Source: Limnomonas spitsbergensis
Lineage: Eukaryota > Chlorophyta > Chlorophyceae > Chlamydomonadales
Direction: 5' to 3'
Length of the DNA stretch: 64,000 bases
Assembly: GCA_037349105.1 (NCBI GenBank)
Contig: JAYJMM010000033.1
Location: forward strand, 124,001 to 188,000
Below, piece by piece: positions 15,756 through 30,700 of the stretch. Numbering within the stretch: the stretch's first letter is position 1; the number at the start of each line of letters is the position of its first letter. The notes under the pieces were generated by a model, which saw only the letters and a program-made list of their open reading frames with translations, was not told where the DNA came from and did not search any database. The position numbers and the translations under genes were made by a program.

Positions 15756-18700
15756 AATCAGCTGCAGACCAGTGATTAATCAGCTGCAGACCAGTGATTA
15801 ATCAGCTGCAGACCAGTGATTAATCAGCTGCAGACCAGTGATTAATCAGCTGCAGACCAGTGATTAATCAGCTGCAGACCAGTGATTAATCAGCTGCAGA
15901 CCAGTGATTAATCAGCTGCAGACCAGTGATTAATCAGCTGCAGACCAGTGATTAATCAGCTGCAGACCAGTGATTAATCAGCTGCAGACCAGTGATTAAT
16001 CAGCTGCAGACCAGTGATTAATCAGCTGCAGACCAGTGATTAATCAGCTGCAGACCAGTGATTAATCAGCTGCAGACCAGTGATTAATCAGCTGCAGACC
16101 AGTGATTAATCAGCTGCAGACCAGTGATTAATCAGCTGCAGACCAGTGATTAATCAGCTGCAGACCAGTGATTAATCAGCTGCAGACCAGTGATTAATCA
16201 GCTGCAGACCAGTGATTAATCAGCTGCAGACCAGTGATTAATCAGCTGCAGACCAGTGATTAATCAGCTGCAGACCAGTGATTAATCAGCTGCAGACCAG
16301 TGATTAATCAGCTGCAGACCAGTGATTAATCAGCTGCAGACCAGTGATTAATCAGCTGCAGACCAGTGATTAATCAGCTGCAGACCAGTGATTAATCAGC
16401 TGCAGACCAGTGATTAATCAGCTGCAGACCAGTGATTAATCAGCTGCAGACCAGTGATTAATCAGCTGCAGACCAGTGATTAATCAGCTGCAGACCAGTG
16501 ATTAATCAGCTGCAGACCAGTGATTAATCAGCTGCAGACCAGTGATTAATCAGCTGCAGACCAGTGATTAATCAGCTGCATACCAGTGATTAATCAGCTG
16601 CAGACCAGTGATTAATCAGCTGCAGACCAGTGATTAATCAGCTGCAGACCAGTGATTAATCAGCTGCAGACCAGTGATTAATCAGCTGCAGACCAGTGAT
16701 TAATCAGCTGCAGACCAGTGATTAATCAGCTGCAGACCAGTGATTAATCAGCTGCAGACCAGTGATTAATCAGCTGCAGACCAGTGATTAATCAGCTGCA
16801 GACCAGTGATTAATCAGCTGCAGACCAGTGATTAATCAGCTGCAGACCAGTGATTAATCAGCTGCAGACCAGTGATTAATCAGCTGCAGACCAGTGATTA
16901 ATCAGCTGCAGACCAGTGATTAATCAGCTGCAGACCAGTGATTAATCAGCTGCAGACCAGTGATTAATCAGCTGCAGACCAGTGATTAATCAGCTGCAGA
17001 CCAGTGATTAATCAGCTGCAGACCAGTGATTAATCAGCTGCAGACCAGTGATTAATCAGCTGCAGACCAGTGATTAATCAGCTGCAGACCAGTGATTAAT
17101 CAGCTGCAGACCAGTGATTAATCAGCTGCAGACCAGTGATTAATCAGCTGCAGACCAGTGATTAATCAGCTGCAGACCAGTGATTAATCAGCTGCAGACC
17201 AGTGATTAATCAGCTGCAGACCAGTGATTAATCAGCTGCAGACCAGTGATTAATCAGCTGCAGACCAGTGATTAATCAGCTGCAGACCAGTGATTAATCA
17301 GCTGCAGACCAGTGATTAATCAGCTGCAGACCAGTGATTAATCAGCTGCAGACCAGTGATTAATCAGCTGCAGACCAGTGATTAATCAGCTGCAGACCAG
17401 TGATTAATCAGCTGCAGACCAGTGATTAATCAGCTGCAGACCAGTGATTAATCAGCTGCAGACCAGTGATTAATCAGCTGCAGACCAGTGATTAATCAGC
17501 TGCAGACCAGTGATTAATCAGCTGCAGACCAGTGATTAATCAGCTGCAGACCAGTGATTAATCAGCTGCAGACCAGTGATTAATCAGCTGCAGACCAGTG
17601 ATTAATCAGCTGCAGACCAGTGATTAATCAGCTGCAGACCAGTGATTAATCAGCTGCAGACCAGTGATTAATCAGCTGCAGACCAGTGATTAATCAGCTG
17701 CAGACCAGTGATTAATCAGCTGCAGACCAGTGATTAATCAGCTGCAGACCAGTGATTAATCAGCTGCAGACCAGTGATTAATCAGCTGCAGACCAGTGAT
17801 TAATCAGCTGCAGACCAGTGATTAATCAGCTGCAGACCAGTGATTAATCAGCTGCAGACCAGTGATTAATCAGCTGCAGACCAGTGATTAATCAGCTGCA
17901 GACCAGTGATTAATCAGCTGCAGACCAGTGATTAATCAGCTGCAGACCAGTGATTAATCAGCTGCAGACCAGTGATTAATCAGCTGCAGACCAGTGATTA
18001 ATCAGCTGCAGACCAGTGATTAATCAGCTGCAGACCAGTGATTAATCAGCTGCAGACCAGTGATTAATCAGCTGCAGACCAGTGATTAATCAGCTGCAGA
18101 CCAGTGATTAATCAGCTGCAGACCAGTGATTAATCAGCTGCAGACCAGTGATTAATCAGCTGCAGACCAGTGATTAATCAGCTGCAGACCAGTGATTAAT
18201 CAGCTGCAGACCAGTGATTAATCAGCTGCAGACCAGTGATTAATCAGCTGCAGACCAGTGATTAATCAGCTGCAGACCAGTGATTAATCAGCTGCAGACC
18301 AGTGATTAATCAGCTGCAGACCAGTGATTAATCAGCTGCAGACCAGTGATTAATCAGCTGCAGACCAGTGATTAATCAGCTGCAGACCAGTGATTAATCA
18401 GCTGCAGACCAGTGATTAATCAGCTGCAGACCAGTGATTAATCAGCTGCAGACCAGTGATTAATCAGCTGCAGACCAGTGATTAATCAGCTGCAGACCAG
18501 TGATTAATCAGCTGCAGACCAGTGATTAATCAGCTGCAGACCAGTGATTAATCAGCTGCAGACCAGTGATTAATCAGCTGCATACCAGTGATTAATCAGC
18601 TGCAGACCAGTGATTAATCAGCTGCAGACCAGTGATTAATCAGCTGCAGACCAGTGATTAATCAGCTGCAGACCAGTGATTAATCAGCTGCAGACCAGTG

Positions 18701-21700
18701 ATTAATCAGCTGCAGACCAGTGATTAATCAGCTGCAGACCAGTGATTAATCAGCTGCAGACCAGTGATTAATCAGCTGCAGACCAGTGATTAATCAGCTG
18801 CAGACCAGTGATTAATCAGCTGCAGACCAGTGATTAATCAGCTGCAGACCAGTGATTAATCAGCTGCAGACCAGTGATTAATCAGCTGCAGACCAGTGAT
18901 TAATCAGCTGCAGACCAGTGATTAATCAGCTGCAGACCAGTGATTAATCAGCTGCAGACCAGTGATTAATCAGCTGCAGACCAGTGATTAATCAGCTGCA
19001 GACCAGTGATTAATCAGCTGCAGACCAGTGATTAATCAGCTGCAGACCAGTGATTAATCAGCTGCAGACCAGTGATTAATCAGCTGCAGACCAGTGATTA
19101 ATCAGCTGCAGACCAGTGATTAATCAGCTGCAGACCAGTGATTAATCAGCTGCAGACCAGTGATTAATCAGCTGCAGACCAGTGATTAATCAGCTGCAGA
19201 CCAGTGATTAATCAGCTGCAGACCAGTGATTAATCAGCTGCAGACCAGTGATTAATCAGCTGCAGACCAGTGATTAATCAGCTGCAGACCAGTGATTAAT
19301 CAGCTGCAGACCAGTGATTAATCAGCTGCAGACCAGTGATTAATCAGCTGCAGACCAGTGATTAATCAGCTGCAGACCAGTGATTAATCAGCTGCAGACC
19401 AGTGATTAATCAGCTGCAGACCAGTGATTAATCAGCTGCAGACCAGTGATTAATCAGCTGCAGACCAGTGATTAATCAGCTGCAGACCAGTGATTAATCA
19501 GCTGCATACCAGTGATTAATCAGCTGCAGACCAGTGATTAATCAGCTGCAGACCAGTGATTAATCAGCTGCAGACCAGTGATTAATCAGCTGCAGACCAG
19601 TGATTAATCAGCTGCAGACCAGTGATTAATCAGCTGCAGACCAGTGATTAATCAGCTGCAGACCAGTGATTAATCAGCTGCAGACCAGTGATTAATCAGC
19701 TGCAGACCAGTGATTAATCAGCTGCAGACCAGTGATTAATCAGCTGCAGACCAGTGATTAATCAGCTGCAGACCAGTGATTAATCAGCTGCAGACCAGTG
19801 ATTAATCAGCTGCAGACCAGTGATTAATCAGCTGCATACCAGTGATTAATCAGCTGCAGACCAGTGATTAATCAGCTGCAGACCAGTGATTAATCAGCTG
19901 CAGACCAGTGATTAATCAGCTGCAGACCAGTGATTAATCAGCTGCAGACCAGTGATTAATCAGCTGCAGACCAGTGATTAATCAGCTGCAGACCAGTGAT
20001 TAATCAGCTGCAGACCAGTGATTAATCAGCTGCAGACCAGTGATTAATCAGCTGCAGACCAGTGATTAATCAGCTGCAGACCAGTGATTAATCAGCTGCA
20101 GACCAGTGATTAATCAGCTGCAGACCAGTGATTAATCAGCTGCAGACCAGTGATTAATCAGCTGCAGACCAGTGATTAATCAGCTGCAGACCAGTGATTA
20201 ATCAGCTGCAGACCAGTGATTAATCAGCTGCAGACCAGTGATTAATCAGCTGCAGACCAGTGATTAATCAGCTGCAGACCAGTGATTAATCAGCTGCAGA
20301 CCAGTGATTAATCAGCTGCAGACCAGTGATTAATCAGCTGCAGACCAGTGATTAATCAGCTGCAGACCAGTGATTAATCAGCTGCAGACCAGTGATTAAT
20401 CAGCTGCAGACCAGTGATTAATCAGCTGCAGACCAGTGATTAATCAGCTGCAGACCAGTGATTAATCAGCTGCAGACCAGTGATTAATCAGCTGCAGACC
20501 AGTGATTAATCAGCTGCAGACCAGTGATTAATCAGCTGCAGACCAGTGATTAATCAGCTGCAGACCAGTGATTAATCAGCTGCAGACCAGTGATTAATCA
20601 GCTGCAGACCAGTGATTAATCAGCTGCAGACCAGTGATTAATCAGCTGCAGACCAGTGATTAATCAGCTGCAGACCAGTGATTAATCAGCTGCAGACCAG
20701 TGATTAATCAGCTGCAGACCAGTGATTAATCAGCTGCAGACCAGTGATTAATCAGCTGCAGACCAGTGATTAATCAGCTGCAGACCAGTGATTAATCAGC
20801 TGCAGACCAGTGATTAATCAGCTGCAGACCAGTGATTAATCAGCTGCAGACCAGTGATTAATCAGCTGCAGACCAGTGATTAATCAGCTGCAGACCAGTG
20901 ATTAATCAGCTGCAGACCAGTGATTAATCAGCTGCAGACCAGTGATTAATCAGCTGCAGACCAGTGATTAATCAGCTGCAGACCAGTGATTAATCAGCTG
21001 CAGACCAGTGATTAATCAGCTGCAGACCAGTGATTAATCAGCTGCAGACCAGTGATTAATCAGCTGCAGACCAGTGATTAATCAGCTGCAGACCAGTGAT
21101 TAATCAGCTGCAGACCAGTGATTAATCAGCTGCAGACCAGTGATTAATCAGCTGCAGACCAGTGATTAATCAGCTGCAGACCAGTGATTAATCAGCTGCA
21201 GACCAGTGATTAATCAGCTGCAGACCAGTGATTAATCAGCTGCAGACCAGTGATTAATCAGCTGCATACCAGTGATTAATCAGCTGCAGACCAGTGATTA
21301 ATCAGCTGCAGACCAGTGATTAATCAGCTGCAGACCAGTGATTAATCAGCTGCAGACCAGTGATTAATCAGCTGCAGACCAGTGATTAATCAGCTGCAGA
21401 CCAGTGATTAATCAGCTGCAGACCAGTGATTAATCAGCTGCAGACCAGTGATTAATCAGCTGCAGACCAGTGATTAATCAGCTGCAGACCAGTGATTAAT
21501 CAGCTGCAGACCAGTGATTAATCAGCTGCAGACCAGTGATTAATCAGCTGCAGACCAGTGATTAATCAGCTGCAGACCAGTGATTAATCAGCTGCAGACC
21601 AGTGATTAATCAGCTGCAGACCAGTGATTAATCAGCTGCATACCAGTGATTAATCAGCTGCAGACCAGTGATTAATCAGCTGCAGACCAGTGATTAATCA

Positions 21701-24700
21701 GCTGCAGACCAGTGATTAATCAGCTGCAGACCAGTGATTAATCAGCTGCAGACCAGTGATTAATCAGCTGCAGACCAGTGATTAATCAGCTGCAGACCAG
21801 TGATTAATCAGCTGCAGACCAGTGATTAATCAGCTGCAGACCAGTGATTAATCAGCTGCAGACCAGTGATTAATCAGCTGCAGACCAGTGATTAATCAGC
21901 TGCAGACCAGTGATTAATCAGCTGCAGACCAGTGATTAATCAGCTGCAGACCAGTGATTAATCAGCTGCAGACCAGTGATTAATCAGCTGCAGACCAGTG
22001 ATTAATCAGCTGCAGACCAGTGATTAATCAGCTGCAGACCAGTGATTAATCAGCTGCAGACCAGTGATTAATCAGCTGCAGACCAGTGATTAATCAGCTG
22101 CAGACCAGTGATTAATCAGCTGCAGACCAGTGATTAATCAGCTGCAGACCAGTGATTAATCAGCTGCAGACCAGTGATTAATCAGCTGCAGACCAGTGAT
22201 TAATCAGCTGCATACCAGTGATTAATCAGCTGCAGACCAGTGATTAATCAGCTGCAGACCAGTGATTAATCAGCTGCAGACCAGTGATTAATCAGCTGCA
22301 GACCAGTGATTAATCAGCTGCAGACCAGTGATTAATCAGCTGCAGACCAGTGATTAATCAGCTGCAGACCAGTGATTAATCAGCTGCAGACCAGTGATTA
22401 ATCAGCTGCAGACCAGTGATTAATCAGCTGCAGACCAGTGATTAATCAGCTGCAGACCAGTGATTAATCAGCTGCAGACCAGTGATTAATCAGCTGCATA
22501 CCAGTGATTAATCAGCTGCAGACCAGTGATTAATCAGCTGCAGACCAGTGATTAATCAGCTGCAGACCAGTGATTAATCAGCTGCAGACCAGTGATTAAT
22601 CAGCTGCAGACCAGTGATTAATCAGCTGCAGACCAGTGATTAATCAGCTGCAGACCAGTGATTAATCAGCTGCATACCAGTGATTAATCAGCTGCAGACC
22701 AGTGATTAATCAGCTGCAGACCAGTGATTAATCAGCTGCAGACCAGTGATTAATCAGCTGCAGACCAGTGATTAATCAGCTGCAGACCAGTGATTAATCA
22801 GCTGCAGACCAGTGATTAATCAGCTGCAGACCAGTGATTAATCAGCTGCATACCAGTGATTAATCAGCTGCAGACCAGTGATTAATCAGCTGCAGACCAG
22901 TGATTAATCAGCTGCAGACCAGTGATTAATCAGCTGCAGACCAGTGATTAATCAGCTGCAGACCAGTGATTAATCAGCTGCAGACCAGTGATTAATCAGC
23001 TGCAGACCAGTGATTAATCAGCTGCATACCAGTGATTAATCAGCTGCAGACCAGTGATTAATCAGCTGCAGACCAGTGATTAATCAGCTGCAGACCAGTG
23101 ATTAATCAGCTGCAGACCAGTGATTAATCAGCTGCAGACCAGTGATTAATCAGCTGCAGACCAGTGATTAATCAGCTGCAGACCAGTGATTAATCAGCTG
23201 CAGACCAGTGATTAATCAGCTGCAGACCAGTGATTAATCAGCTGCAGACCAGTGATTAATCAGCTGCAGACCAGTGATTAATCAGCTGCAGACCAGTGAT
23301 TAATCAGCTGCAGACCAGTGATTAATCAGCTGCAGACCAGTGATTAATCAGCTGCATACCAGTGATTAATCAGCTGCAGACCAGTGATTAATCAGCTGCA
23401 GACCAGTGATTAATCAGCTGCAGACCAGTGATTAATCAGCTGCAGACCAGTGATTAATCAGCTGCAGACCAGTGATTAATCAGCTGCATACCAGTGATTA
23501 ATCAGCTGCAGACCAGTGATTAATCAGCTGCAGACCAGTGATTAATCAGCTGCAGACCAGTGATTAATCAGCTGCAGACCAGTGATTAATCAGCTGCAGA
23601 CCAGTGATTAATCAGCTGCAGACCAGTGATTAATCAGCTGCAGACCAGTGATTAATCAGCTGCAGACCAGTGATTAATCAGCTGCAGACCAGTGATTAAT
23701 CAGCTGCAGACCAGTGATTAATCAGCTGCAGACCAGTGATTAATCAGCTGCAGACCAGTGATTAATCAGCTGCAGACCAGTGATTAATCAGCTGCAGACC
23801 AGTGATTAATCAGCTGCAGACCAGTGATTAATCAGCTGCAGACCAGTGATTAATCAGCTGCAGACCAGTGATTAATCAGCTGCAGACCAGTGATTAATCA
23901 GCTGCAGACCAGTGATTAATCAGCTGCAGACCAGTGATTAATCAGCTGCAGACCAGTGATTAATCAGCTGCAGACCAGTGATTAATCAGCTGCAGACCAG
24001 TGATTAATCAGCTGCAGACCAGTGATTAATCAGCTGCAGACCAGTGATTAATCAGCTGCAGACCAGTGATTAATCAGCTGCAGACCAGTGATTAATCAGC
24101 TGCAGACCAGTGATTAATCAGCTGCAGACCAGTGATTAATCAGCTGCAGACCAGTGATTAATCAGCTGCAGACCAGTGATTAATCAGCTGCAGACCAGTG
24201 ATTAATCAGCTGCAGACCAGTGATTAATCAGCTGCAGACCAGTGATTAATCAGCTGCAGACCAGTGATTAATCAGCTGCAGACCAGTGATTAATCAGCTG
24301 CAGACCAGTGATTAATCAGCTGCAGACCAGTGATTAATCAGCTGCAGACCAGTGATTAATCAGCTGCAGACCAGTGATTAATCAGCTGCATACCAGTGAT
24401 TAATCAGCTGCAGACCAGTGATTAATCAGCTGCAGACCAGTGATTAATCAGCTGCAGACCAGTGATTAATCAGCTGCATACCAGTGATTAATCAGCTGCA
24501 GACCAGTGATTAATCAGCTGCAGACCAGTGATTAATCAGCTGCAGACCAGTGATTAATCAGCTGCAGACCAGTGATTAATCAGCTGCAGACCAGTGATTA
24601 ATCAGCTGCAGACCAGTGATTAATCAGCTGCAGACCAGTGATTAATCAGCTGCAGACCAGTGATTAATCAGCTGCAGACCAGTGATTAATCAGCTGCAGA

Positions 24701-27700
24701 CCAGTGATTAATCAGCTGCAGACCAGTGATTAATCAGCTGCAGACCAGTGATTAATCAGCTGCAGACCAGTGATTAATCAGCTGCAGACCAGTGATTAAT
24801 CAGCTGCAGACCAGTGATTAATCAGCTGCAGACCAGTGATTAATCAGCTGCAGACCAGTGATTAATCAGCTGCAGACCAGTGATTAATCAGCTGCAGACC
24901 AGTGATTAATCAGCTGCAGACCAGTGATTAATCAGCTGCAGACCAGTGATTAATCAGCTGCAGACCAGTGATTAATCAGCTGCAGACCAGTGATTAATCA
25001 GCTGCAGACCAGTGATTAATCAGCTGCAGACCAGTGATTAATCAGCTGCAGACCAGTGATTAATCAGCTGCAGACCAGTGATTAATCAGCTGCAGACCAG
25101 TGATTAATCAGCTGCAGACCAGTGATTAATCAGCTGCAGACCAGTGATTAATCAGCTGCATACCAGTGATTAATCAGCTGCAGACCAGTGATTAATCAGC
25201 TGCAGACCAGTGATTAATCAGCTGCAGACCAGTGATTAATCAGCTGCAGACCAGTGATTAATCAGCTGCAGACCAGTGATTAATCAGCTGCAGACCAGTG
25301 ATTAATCAGCTGCAGACCAGTGATTAATCAGCTGCAGACCAGTGATTAATCAGCTGCAGACCAGTGATTAATCAGCTGCAGACCAGTGATTAATCAGCTG
25401 CAGACCAGTGATTAATCAGCTGCAGACCAGTGATTAATCAGCTGCAGACCAGTGATTAATCAGCTGCAGACCAGTGATTAATCAGCTGCAGACCAGTGAT
25501 TAATCAGCTGCAGACCAGTGATTAATCAGCTGCAGACCAGTGATTAATCAGCTGCAGACCAGTGATTAATCAGCTGCAGACCAGTGATTAATCAGCTGCA
25601 GACCAGTGATTAATCAGCTGCAGACCAGTGATTAATCAGCTGCAGACCAGTGATTAATCAGCTGCAGACCAGTGATTAATCAGCTGCAGACCAGTGATTA
25701 ATCAGCTGCAGACCAGTGATTAATCAGCTGCAGACCAGTGATTAATCAGCTGCAGACCAGTGATTAATCAGCTGCAGACCAGTGATTAATCAGCTGCAGA
25801 CCAGTGATTAATCAGCTGCAGACCAGTGATTAATCAGCTGCAGACCAGTGATTAATCAGCTGCAGACCAGTGATTAATCAGCTGCAGACCAGTGATTAAT
25901 CAGCTGCATACCAGTGATTAATCAGCTGCAGACCAGTGATTAATCAGCTGCAGACCAGTGATTAATCAGCTGCAGACCAGTGATTAATCAGCTGCATACC
26001 AGTGATTAATCAGCTGCAGACCAGTGATTAATCAGCTGCAGACCAGTGATTAATCAGCTGCAGACCAGTGATTAATCAGCTGCAGACCAGTGATTAATCA
26101 GCTGCAGACCAGTGATTAATCAGCTGCAGACCAGTGATTAATCAGCTGCAGACCAGTGATTAATCAGCTGCAGACCAGTGATTAATCAGCTGCAGACCAG
26201 TGATTAATCAGCTGCAGACCAGTGATTAATCAGCTGCATACCAGTGATTAATCAGCTGCAGACCAGTGATTAATCAGCTGCAGACCAGTGATTAATCAGC
26301 TGCAGACCAGTGATTAATCAGCTGCAGACCAGTGATTAATCAGCTGCAGACCAGTGATTAATCAGCTGCAGACCAGTGATTAATCAGCTGCAGACCAGTG
26401 ATTAATCAGCTGCAGACCAGTGATTAATCAGCTGCAGACCAGTGATTAATCAGCTGCAGACCAGTGATTAATCAGCTGCAGACCAGTGATTAATCAGCTG
26501 CATACCAGTGATTAATCAGCTGCAGACCAGTGATTAATCAGCTGCAGACCAGTGATTAATCAGCTGCAGACCAGTGATTAATCAGCTGCAGACCAGTGAT
26601 TAATCAGCTGCAGACCAGTGATTAATCAGCTGCAGACCAGTGATTAATCAGCTGCAGACCAGTGATTAATCAGCTGCAGACCAGTGATTAATCAGCTGCA
26701 GACCAGTGATTAATCAGCTGCAGACCAGTGATTAATCAGCTGCAGACCAGTGATTAATCAGCTGCAGACCAGTGATTAATCAGCTGCAGACCAGTGATTA
26801 ATCAGCTGCAGACCAGTGATTAATCAGCTGCAGACCAGTGATTAATCAGCTGCAGACCAGTGATTAATCAGCTGCAGACCAGTGATTAATCAGCTGCAGA
26901 CCAGTGATTAATCAGCTGCATACCAGTGATTAATCAGCTGCAGACCAGTGATTAATCAGCTGCATACCAGTGATTAATCAGCTGCAGACCAGTGATTAAT
27001 CAGCTGCAGACCAGTGATTAATCAGCTGCATACCAGTGATTAATCAGCTGCAGACCAGTGATTAATCAGCTGCAGACCAGTGATTAATCAGCTGCAGACC
27101 AGTGATTAATCAGCTGCAGACCAGTGATTAATCAGCTGCAGACCAGTGATTAATCAGCTGCAGACCAGTGATTAATCAGCTGCAGACCAGTGATTAATCA
27201 GCTGCAGACCAGTGATTAATCAGCTGCAGACCAGTGATTAATCAGCTGCAGACCAGTGATTAATCAGCTGCAGACCAGTGATTAATCAGCTGCAGACCAG
27301 TGATTAATCAGCTGCAGACCAGTGATTAATCAGCTGCAGACCAGTGATTAATCAGCTGCAGACCAGTGATTAATCAGCTGCAGACCAGTGATTAATCAGC
27401 TGCAGACCAGTGATTAATCAGCTGCAGACCAGTGATTAATCAGCTGCAGACCAGTGATTAATCAGCTGCATACCAGTGATTAATCAGCTGCAGACCAGTG
27501 ATTAATCAGCTGCAGACCAGTGATTAATCAGCTGCAGACCAGTGATTAATCAGCTGCATACCAGTGATTAATCAGCTGCAGACCAGTGATTAATCAGCTG
27601 CAGACCAGTGATTAATCAGCTGCAGACCAGTGATTAATCAGCTGCAGACCAGTGATTAATCAGCTGCAGACCAGTGATTAATCAGCTGCAGACCAGTGAT

Positions 27701-30700
27701 TAATCAGCTGCAGACCAGTGATTAATCAGCTGCAGACCAGTGATTAATCAGCTGCAGACCAGTGATTAATCAGCTGCAGACCAGTGATTAATCAGCTGCA
27801 GACCAGTGATTAATCAGCTGCATACCAGTGATTAATCAGCTGCAGACCAGTGATTAATCAGCTGCAGACCAGTGATTAATCAGCTGCAGACCAGTGATTA
27901 ATCAGCTGCAGACCAGTGATTAATCAGCTGCAGACCAGTGATTAATCAGCTGCAGACCAGTGATTAATCAGCTGCAGACCAGTGATTAATCAGCTGCAGA
28001 CCAGTGATTAATCAGCTGCAGACCAGTGATTAATCAGCTGCAGACCAGTGATTAATCAGCTGCAGACCAGTGATTAATCAGCTGCAGACCAGTGATTAAT
28101 CAGCTGCAGACCAGTGATTAATCAGCTGCAGACCAGTGATTAATCAGCTGCAGACCAGTGATTAATCAGCTGCAGACCAGTGATTAATCAGCTGCAGACC
28201 AGTGATTAATCAGCTGCAGACCAGTGATTAATCAGCTGCATACCAGTGATTAATCAGCTGCAGACCAGTGATTAATCAGCTGCAGACCAGTGATTAATCA
28301 GCTGCAGACCAGTGATTAATCAGCTGCAGACCAGTGATTAATCAGCTGCAGACCAGTGATTAATCAGCTGCAGACCAGTGATTAATCAGCTGCAGACCAG
28401 TGATTAATCAGCTGCAGACCAGTGATTAATCAGCTGCAGACCAGTGATTAATCAGCTGCAGACCAGTGATTAATCAGCTGCAGACCAGTGATTAATCAGC
28501 TGCAGACCAGTGATTAATCAGCTGCATACCAGTGATTAATCAGCTGCAGACCAGTGATTAATCAGCTGCAGACCAGTGATTAATCAGCTGCAGACCAGTG
28601 ATTAATCAGCTGCAGACCAGTGATTAATCAGCTGCAGACCAGTGATTAATCAGCTGCAGACCAGTGATTAATCAGCTGCAGACCAGTGATTAATCAGCTG
28701 CAGACCAGTGATTAATCAGCTGCAGACCAGTGATTAATCAGCTGCAGACCAGTGATTAATCAGCTGCAGACCAGTGATTAATCAGCTGCAGACCAGTGAT
28801 TAATCAGCTGCAGACCAGTGATTAATCAGCTGCAGACCAGTGATTAATCAGCTGCAGACCAGTGATTAATCAGCTGCATACCAGTGATTAATCAGCTGCA
28901 GACCAGTGATTAATCAGCTGCATACCAGTGATTAATCAGCTGCAGACCAGTGATTAATCAGCTGCAGACCAGTGATTAATCAGCTGCAGACCAGTGATTA
29001 ATCAGCTGCAGACCAGTGATTAATCAGCTGCAGACCAGTGATTAATCAGCTGCAGACCAGTGATTAATCAGCTGCAGACCAGTGATTAATCAGCTGCAGA
29101 CCAGTGATTAATCAGCTGCAGACCAGTGATTAATCAGCTGCAGACCAGTGATTAATCAGCTGCAGACCAGTGATTAATCAGCTGCAGACCAGTGATTAAT
29201 CAGCTGCATACCAGTGATTAATCAGCTGCAGACCAGTGATTAATCAGCTGCAGACCAGTGATTAATCAGCTGCAGACCAGTGATTAATCAGCTGCAGACC
29301 AGTGATTAATCAGCTGCAGACCAGTGATTAATCAGCTGCATACCAGTGATTAATCAGCTGCAGACCAGTGATTAATCAGCTGCAGACCAGTGATTAATCA
29401 GCTGCAGACCAGTGATTAATCAGCTGCAGACCAGTGATTAATCAGCTGCAGACCAGTGATTAATCAGCTGCAGACCAGTGATTAATCAGCTGCATACCAG
29501 TGATTAATCAGCTGCAGACCAGTGATTAATCAGCTGCAGACCAGTGATTAATCAGCTGCAGACCAGTGATTAATCAGCTGCAGACCAGTGATTAATCAGC
29601 TGCAGACCAGTGATTAATCAGCTGCATACCAGTGATTAATCAGCTGCAGACCAGTGATTAATCAGCTGCAGACCAGTGATTAATCAGCTGCAGACCAGTG
29701 ATTAATCAGCTGCAGACCAGTGATTAATCAGCTGCAGACCAGTGATTAATCAGCTGCATACCAGTGATTAATCAGCTGCAGACCAGTGATTAATCAGCTG
29801 CAGACCAGTGATTAATCAGCTGCAGACCAGTGATTAATCAGCTGCAGACCAGTGATTAATCAGCTGCAGACCAGTGATTAATCAGCTGCAGACCAGTGAT
29901 TAATCAGCTGCAGACCAGTGATTAATCAGCTGCAGACCAGTGATTAATCAGCTGCATACCAGTGATTAATCAGCTGCATACCAGTGATTAATCAGCTGCA
30001 GACCAGTGATTAATCAGCTGCAGACCAGTGATTAATCAGCTGCAGACCAGTGATTAATCAGCTGCAGACCAGTGATTAATCAGCTGCAGACCAGTGATTA
30101 ATCAGCTGCAGACCAGTGATTAATCAGCTGCATACCAGTGATTAATCAGCTGCAGACCAGTGATTAATCAGCTGCAGACCAGTGATTAATCAGCTGCAGA
30201 CCAGTGATTAATCAGCTGCAGACCAGTGATTAATCAGCTGCAGACCAGTGATTAATCAGCTGCATACCAGTGATTAATCAGCTGCAGACCAGTGATTAAT
30301 CAGCTGCAGACCAGTGATTAATCAGCTGCAGACCAGTGATTAATCAGCTGCAGACCAGTGATTAATCAGCTGCAGACCAGTGATTAATCAGCTGCAGACC
30401 AGTGATTAATCAGCTGCATACCAGTGATTAATCAGCTGCAGACCAGTGATTAATCAGCTGCAGACCAGTGATTAATCAGCTGCAGACCAGTGATTAATCA
30501 GCTGCAGACCAGTGATTAATCAGCTGCAGACCAGTGATTAATCAGCTGCAGACCAGTGATTAATCAGCTGCATACCAGTGATTAATCAGCTGCATACCAG
30601 TGATTAATCAGCTGCAGACCAGTGATTAATCAGCTGCATACCAGTGATTAATCAGCTGCAGACCAGTGATTAATCAGCTGCAGACCAGTGATTAATCAGC

